Notes under the pieces: generated by a model
Told to the model about the DNA's origin: nothing
The model's database searches: none
Seen by the model: the letters and a program-made list of their open reading frames with translations, nothing else
Assembly: GCF_009762795.1 (NCBI RefSeq)
Contig: NZ_CP046400.1
Location: 3,077,501 to 3,141,500, forward strand
DNA length: 64,000 bases
Direction of reading: 5' to 3'
Source of the DNA: Pseudodesulfovibrio cashew
GTDB taxonomy: Bacteria > Desulfobacterota > Desulfovibrionia > Desulfovibrionales > Desulfovibrionaceae
Translations under genes and position numbers: made by a program
Shown here: one piece after another, positions 42,749 through 52,142 of the stretch
Numbering within the stretch: the first letter of the stretch is position 1
Layout: the number at the start of each line of letters is the position of its first letter

Positions 42749-43618
42749 ATGCCCACCAATCTCTTTGATGAATTTTTCCAGGCTGAGGCACGCATGTTCC
42801 TGCTGGCGACCATCCGGATCGCGCTGGCCGAGGACGGCTCCGATTTGACCTCCATGGGCGTCTTCAACGACAGCGACATGGCCCAGGCAATGATAGTGGC
42901 CAAGGAGGACACCGTGGTGTCCGGCCTTCCCATCATTCCCATGGTCCTTGAGTTTGGCGGAGAGGATTGCCAGGTCCACCTCAATGTTGACGATGGCGAT
43001 CGCGTCTCGCCAGGCACCATGGTTGCGGCCCTGCAAGGCCCGACTATCCAACTGCTCAAAGCCGAGCGCGTCATCATGAACTTCCTTTGCCATCTGTCCG
43101 GCATCGCCAACCTGACCGCCCGGTACGTCAAGGCCCTCGAAGGCACCAGAACTCAGCTTCTGGATACACGCAAAACCTTGCCCGGACTGCGCTTCCCGGA
43201 AAAATACGCCGTGCTCTGCGGCGGCGGGAAGAACCATCGCCTGACGTTGCAGGACATGCTCATGCTTAAGGACAACCACATCGACAGGGCCGGGTCCATC
43301 ACCCAGGCAGTAGAAGCCCTGCACCGGGCTCACAATCCCTGCCCCCCCATCGAAGTGGAATGCCGCAACCTCGACGAGGTAAAAGAAGCCAGCGCATGCG
43401 ACATAAGGCGGATTATGCTCGACAACATGGATGCCGAGACCGCCAAAGCCGCCCTTGAACTTATTCCGGACTCCATAGAGACGGAAATCAGCGGCAACGT
43501 CTCCCTGGAAACAATCCGTGACGTTGCGGAAGTCGGGCCGGACTACATCTCCGTGGGCAAACTGACCCACTCCGCTCCTTCGTCCGATTTCAGCATGCAA
43601 TTCGTACCGTTAGCTTAG
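42749..43618 (+). CDS. nadC: Nicotinate-nucleotide pyrophosphorylase (carboxylating)
   Basis: A 289-residue quinolinate phosphoribosyltransferase. Motifs are ALAEDGSDLTSMG, AERVIMNFLCHLSGIAN, TRKTLPGLRFPEKYAVLCGGGKNHR, MLKDNHID, EVECRNLDEV and ISGNVSLETI. It performs the third step of de novo NAD synthesis from aspartate. The ribosome site is weak. First gene of nadC-nadA-nadB. Confidence 0.96.
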   Translation: MPTNLFDEFFQAEARMFLLATIRIALAEDGSDLTSMGVFNDSDMAQAMIVAKEDTVVSGLPIIPMVLEFGGEDCQVHLNVDDGDRVSPGTMVAALQGPTIQLLKAERVIMNFLCHLSGIANLTARYVKALEGTRTQLLDTRKTLPGLRFPEKYAVLCGGGKNHRLTLQDMLMLKDNHIDRAGSITQAVEALHRAHNPCPPIEVECRNLDEVKEASACDIRRIMLDNMDAETAKAALELIPDSIETEISGNVSLETIRDVAEVGPDYISVGKLTHSAPSSDFSMQFVPLA

Positions 43619-43629
43619 AGAGGAACACT

Positions 43630-44670
43630 GTGGAAAAGTCCATCGAGACCATCGAATCCATCCGAAAAGTCATGGGCGAGGACCTCGCCATCCTCGGCCA
43701 TCATTACCAGTCCGACGCGGTCATAGCGCATACAGACATCCGTGGCGACTCACTGGAACTCTCCCGCAAGATCAGTCCTCTCAAGGCGAAATACATCGTT
43801 TTCTGCGGCGTTTATTTCATGGCCGAATCTGCGGCCATCCTCCAGCGTCCCGACCAGAAGGTCTTCATCCCGGACACCGGTGCCTCCTGCCCCATGGCTG
43901 ACATGGCCGAGGCCGGACGGGTGGAAACCGTCCTCAACCTGCTCGGCAAGTCCGGACGGAAGATCATTCCGCTGACCTACGTAAACTCCTCGGCCGCAGT
44001 TAAAGGCGTTGTCGGCCGCTTCGGCGGCTCGGTGTGCACCTCTGCCAACGCCAAGACCATGCTCGATTGGGCTCGCAAGCAGGGCGATGCCGTCCTCTTC
44101 CTGCCAGACAAGCACTTGGCCCGCAACACGGCCAACTATCTCGGCATCCCCGAGGAAAAACGGCTGATACTGCACGAGGCGGTCATCGACGGCGATCCCA
44201 ACCTCTACGTGGACCCGGCCGAGGCCGAGGACAAGGAACTGATCATCTGGCCCGGCTACTGCCCCATCCACGAAGAATTCACCTTGGACGCCATCGACAA
44301 TATCCGCAGGACCGAACCCGATGCCAAAATCGTGGTTCACCCCGAATGCGATCCCTCGGTGGTCCAGGCCGCCGACGGCAACGGGTCCACCACCTTCCTG
44401 ATCAAGTATGCAGAGGAGGCCCCTGCCGGCTCCACCATCTATATCGGCACCGAGGAGAACCTGGTCAGCCGACTGGCCGAGCGCTTCAAAAATGAAAAGG
44501 TCATCAAGCCTCTGAAGGTCAGCCTGTGTGAGGACATGGGCAAGATCACACTGGAGAATCTCGCCGCCCTCCTGGCGAATATTGAAAACGAAACTCCCGT
44601 GAGCGTCTCGGACGATGTGAAAGAACCCGCCCGCCTCGCCCTGGAACGCATGCTCGAAGCATGTGCCTAA
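43630..44670 (+). CDS. nadA: Quinolinate synthase A
   Basis: A 346-residue [4Fe-4S] enzyme that condenses iminoaspartate with dihydroxyacetone phosphate to quinolinate. AILGHHYQSDAV, the cluster cysteines in FCGVYFMAES, GGSVCTSANA and WPGYCPIHEEF, and VVHPECDPSVV are visible. The start is GTG 43630 with GAGAGG upstream. It lies 11 bases after nadC. Confidence 0.96.
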   Translation: MEKSIETIESIRKVMGEDLAILGHHYQSDAVIAHTDIRGDSLELSRKISPLKAKYIVFCGVYFMAESAAILQRPDQKVFIPDTGASCPMADMAEAGRVETVLNLLGKSGRKIIPLTYVNSSAAVKGVVGRFGGSVCTSANAKTMLDWARKQGDAVLFLPDKHLARNTANYLGIPEEKRLILHEAVIDGDPNLYVDPAEAEDKELIIWPGYCPIHEEFTLDAIDNIRRTEPDAKIVVHPECDPSVVQAADGNGSTTFLIKYAEEAPAGSTIYIGTEENLVSRLAERFKNEKVIKPLKVSLCEDMGKITLENLAALLANIENETPVSVSDDVKEPARLALERMLEACA

Positions 44671-44686
44671 CCCTGCAGGGATCCAA

Positions 44687-46273
44687 ATGAATGATTTTCG
44701 ACTGTATTGCGACGCATTGATCGTGGGCTCCGGTATTGCCGGTAGCCTGGCCGCGCTGACCATGGCCGACCAGGGCCTGGACGTCATCCTGATAACGGCC
44801 AGCGAAGACGTAACCGAAGGCAACACCGCCCTGGCCCAGGGAGGTATCGTCTACCGCAGCGAGGATGATGACCCGCGCATTCTGGAAAAGGACATCAAAA
44901 TCGCCGGGTGGAATCATAACTATGCTCGTGCGGTCCGCTACCTCAGCCACTATGGCCCGGAAGTGCTCAAGAAAATCTTTCTGGACAAATACAAGATCCC
45001 ATTCAATCACCGGGAACCGGGAGACTGGTTCCTGACCAAGGAAGGCGGGCACTCTCTGGCGCGCATCCTCTATTGTGACGACCACACGGGCAAGAACATC
45101 ATTGACGTTCTTACTGCTGAGGTGACGGCCCACGATAACATCCGCGTCCTGACGGGCAGGACGGCAATCGACCTGCTGTCCACCCAGCATCATGCTCGCC
45201 ATATGGATTTCAAGTATTCCCTGTCCAACCAGTGTGTGGGGTCCTATGTCTTCAACCAGACGCTTGGGGCGGTGGAAACGATCATAGCCAAGACCACCCT
45301 CTTGGCTACGGGTGGCATAGGCCAAATATACCTGCACACGACCAATACGTCGGGCTCCATCGGTTCCGGCCTGACCATGGCATTCAGGGCCGGAGCTCGG
45401 CTCATGAACTGCGAATATGTCCAGTTTCACCCCACCGCCATGTACGGAGGCTCCAAACCCGGCAAACGGCGCTTCCTTGTCTCCGAGGCAGTACGCGGAG
45501 AAGGCGCGATTCTGATCAACGCCACGGGCGAAGCCTTCATGCCGAAGTACGACTCCCGCGCCGACCTAGCCCCGCGCGATATCGTGACCAGGGCCATCAT
45601 GGACCAGATGCTTCACTCCGGAGACAGCTGCGTCTATCTGGATGTATCCAAGGTCAAACATGACGTGCAGAAACGCTTCCCCACAATCTACGAACGGTGC
45701 CGCTCCATAGGAGTGGACATGCGGACTGATCCAGTGCCGGTGGTGCCTGCGGCCCACTATTTCTGCGGTGGTATCCTGGTTGACACGCGTGGGCGCACTA
45801 CCTTGGACAGGCTCTACGCCGCCGGGGAATGCAGTTGCACTGGCGTGCACGGCGCCAACCGACTGGCCAGCACCTCGCTCCTCGAAGGTATGCTTTGGGG
45901 ATACAGCGCTGGAATGGACATGGCCGCCCGTTGCCGCAAGAAGACCATTAGCCGCAAGCTTGATGACTCGATCCCCAATTGGGTGTCCGGTGGCGAACTT
46001 CACGACGAAGACCCTGCCCTGGTGGCGCAGGACTGGTCCAACATCCGCAATACCATGTGGAACTACGTGGGCGTCTCGCGCACCCGCGCCCGCCTCACCC
46101 GCGCCGTTACCGATCTGCGCAAGCTGACCAAGGACCTCCAGGACTTCTACAAGCAGACCGCACCGAGCAAACCGATTATCGACCTGTTCCACGGCTCCCA
46201 GGCTGCGTACATCGTCACCCTGTCGGCTCTGCGCAACAAGGAAACCAAAGGCTGCCACTTCCGCACCGATTAG
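44687..46273 (+). CDS. nadB: L-aspartate oxidase
   Basis: A 528-residue FAD enzyme of the succinate dehydrogenase/fumarate reductase flavoprotein family. ALIVGSGIAGSLAAL is the dinucleotide fold, EGNTALAQGGIVYR the flavin region, and HPTAMYGG, SEAVRGEGAILIN, AAHYFCGGILVDTRGRT and GECSCTGVHGANRLAS the catalytic part. In an anaerobe fumarate is the likely electron acceptor. ATG 44687 has AGGG upstream. Last in the NAD operon; no terminator recognised. Confidence 0.93.
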   Translation: MNDFRLYCDALIVGSGIAGSLAALTMADQGLDVILITASEDVTEGNTALAQGGIVYRSEDDDPRILEKDIKIAGWNHNYARAVRYLSHYGPEVLKKIFLDKYKIPFNHREPGDWFLTKEGGHSLARILYCDDHTGKNIIDVLTAEVTAHDNIRVLTGRTAIDLLSTQHHARHMDFKYSLSNQCVGSYVFNQTLGAVETIIAKTTLLATGGIGQIYLHTTNTSGSIGSGLTMAFRAGARLMNCEYVQFHPTAMYGGSKPGKRRFLVSEAVRGEGAILINATGEAFMPKYDSRADLAPRDIVTRAIMDQMLHSGDSCVYLDVSKVKHDVQKRFPTIYERCRSIGVDMRTDPVPVVPAAHYFCGGILVDTRGRTTLDRLYAAGECSCTGVHGANRLASTSLLEGMLWGYSAGMDMAARCRKKTISRKLDDSIPNWVSGGELHDEDPALVAQDWSNIRNTMWNYVGVSRTRARLTRAVTDLRKLTKDLQDFYKQTAPSKPIIDLFHGSQAAYIVTLSALRNKETKGCHFRTD

Positions 46274-46636
46274 GTTCCGCACTGCGGCATAGCACTACAG
46301 GATGCAAGCTCTTCTTCGTTAAGTACGAAAACGAGAATTGCGCCCTTAGACGCGCGACGCGCCTGCCATTCTACGACCTACGTGGCCAAGGAGACCTTCC
46401 ATACTTCCCCACAGCTGCCTCTATGGGATGTAATTCAACACCCTCTCCTCAAGCCTGAAATCCTTGCGGCACTTCGACTCTGAAAATACTATAGACTTTC
46501 GACACCAATCATTCATTCGTACACACAAGCGATTTGAGCATATCTCCCACACAGCTATAGGGTACTGAGGTCTCCCTCGGCTCGATTCGGTAACTGGGAA
46601 GTGTTGCGGGCTTTCTGGGAAAGCGAATGGGCGTGG
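46274..46636. other. Intergenic region between nadB and trkH stops
   Basis: About 360 bases between convergent genes. No supported ORF, RNA or terminator is seen. A small hairpin TTCGT-TAAGT-ACGAA (near 46315-46330) has no T run. Some remnant of a lost gene is possible but not visible. Confidence 0.4.
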
Positions 46637-48100
46637 TTACTTGCGCCAAAATTCAGGCACAAAGAGAATGATGACCGTATAAATTTCAAGTCGCCCCAGG
46701 ACCATGCAGAAGGTCAGGACCCACTTGGCTGTATCGGGCATCCAGGCGAAGTTGTCGGTGGGGCCGACGCCGCCGATACCGGGGCCGATATTACCGATGC
46801 AGGCCAGTGACGAGGCAAAGGAAGTGACCACGTCCACCCCTGTTGCGGCAACGGCGAAGCCGGCCAGGACAAACAGCCCAATCCACAGGACGAAGAATCC
46901 CCAGACACCGCTGAGCACGTCGTCCTGCACAACTATCTTCCCCATCTTGACCCGGTTGACGGAGCGGGGATGGATGAGCCGGAACAGCTCCTTGTAAGAA
47001 TGCTTGACGAGCAGCATCATGCGCATGACCTTCATGCCGCCGCCCGTGGAGCCTGCACACCCTCCGATAAACATGCAAAACAGCAAAATGGCCTGGGCGA
47101 TCCCCGGCCATAGTTCGTAATCGGCCGTGGCAAAGCCGGTAGTGGTCAGGATGGAGGCCACTTGAAACGAGGTGTAGCGCACGGCATCCGCAGTGTTGTC
47201 GTAGTTCCCGCCAATGTACACGGCAACGCTGATAACAGCGATAAAAACCGCCACCATGGCAACGAAGACCCGGAACTCGGGGTCCTTTATCATTTCGCGC
47301 GGCCTCCACTTCAGCAGCGCATAATGCAGGGTGAAGTTAATCCCGGCGATAAGCATGAACACGGTAATGATATAGTCGATATACGCCGAATCAAACGCTG
47401 CGACCGAGGTATTCATGGTCGAAAAACCGCCCGTGGCCATGGTCCCGAATGTGTGACAAAGGGAATCAAAAAAGTCCATTCCACCAAGCATTAGCAGAAT
47501 CGTCTCCACCAGGCTGAACAGAAGGTAGACCTTCCACAGGGTCATGGCCGTGTCTTTGATGCGAGGTTTGAGCTTGTCCGGCGCCGGGCCCGGAACTTCG
47601 GCCTTGTAAAGCTGCATGCCGCCAACGCCGAGAAATGGAAGGATGGCCAGGGAAAGAACGATAATGCCCATGCCCCCGAGCCAGTGAGTCAGAGAGCGCC
47701 AGAACAGGACGGGCCGGGGAATGGATTCGATGTCAGCGAGGACTGAGGAACCGGTGGTGGTGAACCCGGACAGGGATTCAAAAACGCAATCCACCACCGA
47801 ATCAAACGTGCCGCTAAGATAAAACGGCAGCCCCCCGAAAGCTCCTGCAGCGAACCACCCGAGCGCGACGATGGCCATGCCTTCACGGTGCGACATGACC
47901 GATTGGGACTTGGAGGCTTCCGGATCACGAAACAGAAAAAACAGGACAACACCGGATGTTATGGTGATGGCCATGGCCAGAGAGAGGGCCGAGGCCGTGC
48001 CGTCGTGGTAGTAGAGGGCCCAGGCAACGGGAAAGACCATGGTCATACCGACGCAGGCAATCAGAGCGCCGATGACATGCAGGACGTATTTCCAGCGCAT
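46637..48100 (-). CDS. trkH: Potassium uptake protein TrkH
   Basis: A 487-residue potassium channel-like subunit with four pore repeats; selectivity segments include SGFTTTGSSVL, GTMATGGFSTMN, ILTTTGFATADY and ASLACIGNIGPG. It directly follows trkA, with the ATG adjacent to the trkA stop. TrkH moves K+ under control of TrkA nucleotide binding. Confidence 0.95.
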   Translation of the reverse strand: MRWKYVLHVIGALIACVGMTMVFPVAWALYYHDGTASALSLAMAITITSGVVLFFLFRDPEASKSQSVMSHREGMAIVALGWFAAGAFGGLPFYLSGTFDSVVDCVFESLSGFTTTGSSVLADIESIPRPVLFWRSLTHWLGGMGIIVLSLAILPFLGVGGMQLYKAEVPGPAPDKLKPRIKDTAMTLWKVYLLFSLVETILLMLGGMDFFDSLCHTFGTMATGGFSTMNTSVAAFDSAYIDYIITVFMLIAGINFTLHYALLKWRPREMIKDPEFRVFVAMVAVFIAVISVAVYIGGNYDNTADAVRYTSFQVASILTTTGFATADYELWPGIAQAILLFCMFIGGCAGSTGGGMKVMRMMLLVKHSYKELFRLIHPRSVNRVKMGKIVVQDDVLSGVWGFFVLWIGLFVLAGFAVAATGVDVVTSFASSLACIGNIGPGIGGVGPTDNFAWMPDTAKWVLTFCMVLGRLEIYTVIILFVPEFWRK

Positions 48101-49468
48101 CTAGAAGAACTCCACCTTTGCAGTCAGGACCTTCTCGACCTTGGGAATATTCTGGCGGGTTGAGATGATAATGAGTTGGTCCTTGGGCTCAATCAAGGTA
48201 TCACCTCGAGGAATGACAACTTCGTCCCCGCGCTGGAAACAGAGAATCAGGCAACCGCGCGGAAAGTCGATATCCTTGACCTTCTTTCCGACAATGGGAG
48301 AATCCTCGTGGGCGATAACCTCAAGCGCCTCGGCCTCCTCTCCCCTGATATTGACCGAGGAGATTATCCTGCCCCGCCGTATAAAGTGCAGAAGCGAATT
48401 GATGGCCGACTGCCGAGGACAGACCACATAGTCGATGCCGATGGGCTCGATTAGCGGCATATAGCCGAAATTATTGACGCGGGTAACCGTCCGTTTGGCA
48501 CCCAACGATTTGGCCAGCAGGCAACTCAGGATGTTGGTTTCCTCATCTCCGGTCACGGCGATGACCATGTCCATATCCTGAATGTTCTCCTCCCGCAGGA
48601 TTTCCTGATCGGTGGAGTCCCCCATGAGCACAATAGGCCTGTCCAGCTTCTCGGATAAAAACTCGCAGCGCTTCTGTCGATTTTCCAGCAATCGCGTGTG
48701 GTAAAATTTGTTGTCCAGCGCCTTGGCCAGGCGAAAACCGATATTGCCACCGCCAATGATAAGCACCTCTCGCACGGGCTCGGTGGCCACGCCAAGACGG
48801 GAAACGATCTCCTCCTGGTCCCGGATGTCGCAGACGAAGTAGATGACGTCACCCTGCCGGATCTCGTCGAGACCGCTGGGAATGATCAACTCGCCGTTGC
48901 GCACCAAAGCCGCAATAACGATGCCCACATCGTCACCGATCTTCCCGCGCAAATCGATCAGCCGGGTTCCTACCAGGGGGCTTCCATCAGGCAGATTTAT
49001 CCCGATGAGCCGGATCTTGCCGCCCGCAAACTCGTTGATCTCCACGGCCCCGGGCACACTCATGAGCCGAAGTACCGAGTTAACCACTTCCTCGTCGGGG
49101 TTGATGACCTTGGTGATGCCCGCGCCTTCGTCCATGAGCAGGTGGCGATAGTCGGTGTACATCTCGCTACGCACCCGGGCGAGCTTGGTCATCTCCCGGT
49201 TCAACATATTGGCGAAAAAACAGGAGATAAGATTGATCTCATCGCTGTCGGTAACCGCAAGGAGAATATCCGCCTCCTCCACTCCGGCCTGCTCAAGAAT
49301 CTCCGGGCTGGACCCGGAGCCGGTTATGGTCTGTACGTCGGAGGCCTCAGCCAACTTCCTGAGCGCTTCTGCGCTCTTGTCGATGACCACGACTTCCTTG
49401 TTCTCCACGGCAAGCCGACGGGCGATATGATAGCCGACTTCACCGGCTCCAATAATGATGATCCTCAA
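48101..49468 (-). CDS. trkA: Trk potassium uptake system regulatory protein TrkA
   Basis: A 455-residue cytosolic regulator with two RCK units, each a Rossmann fold (MRIIIIGAGEVGYHIARRLA and VLIIGGGNIGFRLAKALD) plus TrkA-C domain (residues about 140-220 and 370-455). It binds NAD(H)/ATP and gates TrkH. The start is TTG 49468, preceded by GAGGAG. A palindrome at 49528-49545 lies 60 bases upstream. Confidence 0.95.
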   Translation of the reverse strand: MRIIIIGAGEVGYHIARRLAVENKEVVVIDKSAEALRKLAEASDVQTITGSGSSPEILEQAGVEEADILLAVTDSDEINLISCFFANMLNREMTKLARVRSEMYTDYRHLLMDEGAGITKVINPDEEVVNSVLRLMSVPGAVEINEFAGGKIRLIGINLPDGSPLVGTRLIDLRGKIGDDVGIVIAALVRNGELIIPSGLDEIRQGDVIYFVCDIRDQEEIVSRLGVATEPVREVLIIGGGNIGFRLAKALDNKFYHTRLLENRQKRCEFLSEKLDRPIVLMGDSTDQEILREENIQDMDMVIAVTGDEETNILSCLLAKSLGAKRTVTRVNNFGYMPLIEPIGIDYVVCPRQSAINSLLHFIRRGRIISSVNIRGEEAEALEVIAHEDSPIVGKKVKDIDFPRGCLILCFQRGDEVVIPRGDTLIEPKDQLIIISTRQNIPKVEKVLTAKVEFF

Positions 49469-49527
49469 CGATTTTCTCCTCGAAGCGTGAAAGTGCTTCC
49501 CAGTGTCTTCTACCTGTCTTTATCAGG

Positions 49528-49545
49528 TTGAGCAATATCGCTCAA
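49528..49545. promoter_or_regulatory. 18-bp palindrome upstream of trkA (candidate operator)
   Basis: TTGAGCAATATCGCTCAA: arms TTGAGC and GCTCAA with a near-symmetric centre. It lies in the only gap upstream of trkAH and may overlap its -35 region (TTGAGC, about 15-16 bases, then GATAAA on the minus strand). Confidence 0.45.
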
Positions 49546-49577
49546 TTTTCCCGCTGTCCAGGTATCCTAATGAAATA

Positions 49578-49617
49578 CAACAAAACAGGCGGCCCGAAAA
49601 ATCGGGACCGCCTGCCT
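49578..49617 (-). terminator. Terminator after the siroheme reductase operon
   Basis: On the minus strand CAGGCGG-T-CCCGA pairs with TCGGG-C-CGCCTG (one mismatch), followed by TTTTGTTG. It lies 22 bases after the last reductase stop. Confidence 0.85.
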
Positions 49618-49638
49618 AAAAAGAATCGGGGAAACAAC

Positions 49639-50298
49639 CTACAGGATGGCCGCCTTGACCGCGTCGATGCCGACTTTGGAAAGCAACATGGCCGAACGGG
49701 CGCGCTTGTTGCCATTCTCCCTGTAATATTCCATGAAACGGCCGACCAGTTCGACGACCTCACTCCGGGTCAGGTCTTCTGCCAGGACATCCGCGATCCG
49801 CGGTTTGCCCGAGGCATTACCACCCACGACCATGGTCCAGCCATTCTTCTTGCCGATCAGGCCGATGTCACGCACATAAGACTCGGCGCAACACATGGTG
49901 CAACCGGAGACACCAACCTTGAGCTTGGCGGGGAGTTCCTTGCCTACGAACATCTCCTCCAACTCCAGACCGAGTCCCAGGGAATCCTGTACGCCGAACT
50001 TGCAGACCTCGGTACCGGGACAGGCCTGCACATAGTGCACGCAAAGTCCAACCGCCGGGCCGATGTCCATTTTGAGGTCGTCCCATACCTGTTCGACCTG
50101 CTCCTCCTCCAGCCCAACCAGGGCGATGCGCTGGCCGGAGGTAATCTTCATGATGGGAATCTCGAACTTGCGTCCCACCCGGGCCAGGGCTTCGAGAACG
50201 TCTGGCGTCACCAGCCCTACGGGTGTGCGGGGAACGATGGCATAGGTTTTTTTGTCACGTTGAAGAATGGCTCCCTTGGGAGCGCCTTTATCCTGCAT
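49639..50298 (-). CDS. Small siroheme/[4Fe-4S] reductase, assimilatory-type sulfite reductase family (paralogue 2)
   Basis: A 219-residue single-subunit sulfite/nitrite reductase-like protein, the size of the low-spin assimilatory-type sulfite reductase of Desulfovibrio. The cluster cysteines are C93-x5-C99 (CPGTEVC) and C133-x3-C137 (in CTMCCAES); an extra cysteine, C136, lies inside the second motif. TSGQRIALVGL is the substrate or siroheme basic segment. AGGAG precedes ATG 50298. It follows paralogue 1 by 23 bases. Electron donor and physiological substrate are not known. Confidence 0.9.
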   Translation of the reverse strand: MQDKGAPKGAILQRDKKTYAIVPRTPVGLVTPDVLEALARVGRKFEIPIMKITSGQRIALVGLEEEQVEQVWDDLKMDIGPAVGLCVHYVQACPGTEVCKFGVQDSLGLGLELEEMFVGKELPAKLKVGVSGCTMCCAESYVRDIGLIGKKNGWTMVVGGNASGKPRIADVLAEDLTRSEVVELVGRFMEYYRENGNKRARSAMLLSKVGIDAVKAAIL

Positions 50299-50321
50299 GT
50301 CAAACTCCTGAAAAAGTGACG

Positions 50322-50987
50322 TTAGGCGCCGTTTACGGCTTCCAGTACCGCATCAATACCTACCCGCTCGACAAAGCGTGCGGTGCGTTCCTTCTTCTTG
50401 GCGTTTTTCGCGTAAAAATCAAGGGCGTTGCCCACGATTTTCAAAGCTTCCTCGTCTGAAACGCCCTTGGCCAGGACATCACCCTTGCGCACGCGACGCC
50501 CCGCATTGCCTCCGAAGAGGACTGTCCAGCCCTTCGGCGTCCCTGCCAAACCGATATCTCGTACGTAACTCTCACCACAAGACATGGGGCAACCGGATAC
50601 ACCGGACTTCAGCTTGGCCGGTAGATCGAATCCGTTAAGAAACTCTTCAAGGCGGGCTCCCATCTCCATGGAATCCCTGACCCCGAAACGGCAGGAAGAA
50701 TTTCCCGCACACGCCTGGACGAAGTACTTGCGCCCTTCGCCCACTAGGCCAAGGCGCTCAATGACTGTCCGCAGCTTGTCCTCGGGGATACCTATGAGCT
50801 GGATGCGCTGCCGAGCAGTCACTCTGACGCCTGGTAGACCGAATTCCTTGACGACCGCGTTGATGGTGTCAAGCTGCTCCGCGCTCACGTCCCCCAGCGG
50901 GGTCCGGGCCATGACCGAATAGAGTCCCTCCCCACGAGAGCGGCAGGCTCCCTTGGGGAGGGTTTCAATGTATTCTTGTGTTTTCAT
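50322..50987 (-). CDS. Small siroheme/[4Fe-4S] reductase, assimilatory-type sulfite reductase family (paralogue 1)
   Basis: A 221-residue paralogue of the next gene with cluster cysteines at exactly the same residue numbers (C93, C99, C133, C137), in CAGNSSC and CPMSCGES, and the VTARQRIQLIGI segment. The two differ over much of their length, so they are old duplicates rather than recent copies. Starts 3 bases after the cupin gene stop. Possibly a sulfite or nitrite reductase; the two may have different substrates or form a heteromer (inference). Confidence 0.9.
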   Translation of the reverse strand: MKTQEYIETLPKGACRSRGEGLYSVMARTPLGDVSAEQLDTINAVVKEFGLPGVRVTARQRIQLIGIPEDKLRTVIERLGLVGEGRKYFVQACAGNSSCRFGVRDSMEMGARLEEFLNGFDLPAKLKSGVSGCPMSCGESYVRDIGLAGTPKGWTVLFGGNAGRRVRKGDVLAKGVSDEEALKIVGNALDFYAKNAKKKERTARFVERVGIDAVLEAVNGA

Positions 50988-50990
50988 ATA

Positions 50991-51308
50991 TCAAATTGGG
51001 GGGGCTATGGTTACCAGGACGCGCATGTCCGTTGCCGCCCTGACTCCGTGGGGCTCGGCGATCTCCGAGACAAGCACGTCGCCTGTCCGGGCAGGCATGG
51101 ACGAGCCATCCGCGCCGAGAAACTCTCCTTCGCCTTCAAGGATGGTCAGGGTCAACTCGCCTTCCAGATCGTGGGAATGAACCGGGAGGGATTGGCCCGC
51201 CTTGAAGTTGAAATTGATGACCTTCATGAACTCGGACTCATGCACCAGGTAATTGGAAAAGGTCAACTCCTTGAAACCATGTTCTTCAAAAAGCGCTATC
51301 TTCTTCAT
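50991..51308 (-). CDS. Cupin-domain protein
   Basis: A 105-residue single cupin: GQSLPVHSHDLEGELTLTILEGEGEF is motif 1 (histidines and glutamate for metal) and AEPHGVRA holds the motif 2 histidine. Probably a metal-binding sensor or small oxidoreductase accessory. It is embedded in the siroheme reductase operon with a 9-base gap upstream and 3-base gap downstream, so it belongs to the same function. AGGAGG precedes the ATG. Confidence 0.88.
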   Translation of the reverse strand: MKKIALFEEHGFKELTFSNYLVHESEFMKVINFNFKAGQSLPVHSHDLEGELTLTILEGEGEFLGADGSSMPARTGDVLVSEIAEPHGVRAATDMRVLVTIAPPI

Positions 51309-51317
51309 GGCAGCCTC

Positions 51318-52112
51318 CTAGGACTGAAACTCCAGAGGGACGGAACTCAGGATGGTTCCGGTCCGGGATATGGTCACCCTGATTGTGTCAACAGACTTGC
51401 CCGCCCGCTTGACGGCCTCGCCAAGAATGACCGACATGGAGGAACAGCACGGGACCTCCATTTCAAGGACAGTTATGGACTTCAGATCGTTTTCGCCTAT
51501 GATTCCGGCAAGCTTTTCCACGTATTCCATCTGGTTGTCGAACTTGGGGCAACCCATAAGCACCACACGGCCCGGAACAAATTCGGCGTGATAGCCAGGA
51601 TAGGCCGCGGCCACGCAATCGGCGGTCAGCAACAGGTCAGCCTCCTTGAGAAACGGCGCTGTGGGCGGTACCAGACGCAACTGGATGGGCCAGTGCGAAA
51701 GCTGGGAACCGCCTGCCGGAGCCGTAGCGGTAGGCACGTTGGCCTGACCGCAAGGGGTCAGGGCCTGCATGGCGGACCCGGGGCAGCCTCCCATGGGTCG
51801 GGGGCCTCCAGCGGGCTTGTCCAACCGCAGGCTTTCCGGATCGGGCATATGGCCGGGAACGGTACGTCCCTGAGCCTTGAGATGCTCGGCCACAGCTTCG
51901 GGGTTGAAGTCCTCAGCCTCTCGTACCTCAACCTTGAGCGCACCAGTGGGGCAATCGCCAAGGCAGGCTCCCAGGCCGTCGCAGTAGATTTCCTTTACCA
52001 GCTTGGCCTTGCCGTCCACGATGGCCAGAGCACCTTCCTCGCAAGCGGGGACACACTGTCCGCAACCGTTGCATAACTCTTCGTCAATGGAGATCATCTT
52101 TCTAGTAACCAT
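51318..52112 (-). CDS. 4Fe-4S ferredoxin-type protein with cysteine-rich C-terminal domain
   Basis: A 264-residue cytosolic protein. The N-terminus has a full cluster motif CNGCGQCVPACEEG and a second site CDGLGACLGDCPTG that lacks one cysteine of the usual four. The C-terminal half has conserved cysteines in TADCVAAAYPG, LMGCPKFDN and EVPCCSS, as in Fe-S proteins annotated near reductases. It could carry electrons from the membrane NapH-like protein to the siroheme reductases (inference from order). GAGG precedes ATG 52112. Confidence 0.85.
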   Translation of the reverse strand: MVTRKMISIDEELCNGCGQCVPACEEGALAIVDGKAKLVKEIYCDGLGACLGDCPTGALKVEVREAEDFNPEAVAEHLKAQGRTVPGHMPDPESLRLDKPAGGPRPMGGCPGSAMQALTPCGQANVPTATAPAGGSQLSHWPIQLRLVPPTAPFLKEADLLLTADCVAAAYPGYHAEFVPGRVVLMGCPKFDNQMEYVEKLAGIIGENDLKSITVLEMEVPCCSSMSVILGEAVKRAGKSVDTIRVTISRTGTILSSVPLEFQS

Positions 52113-52142
52113 CTTATTAACCTCACAATTTTACATAAACAT

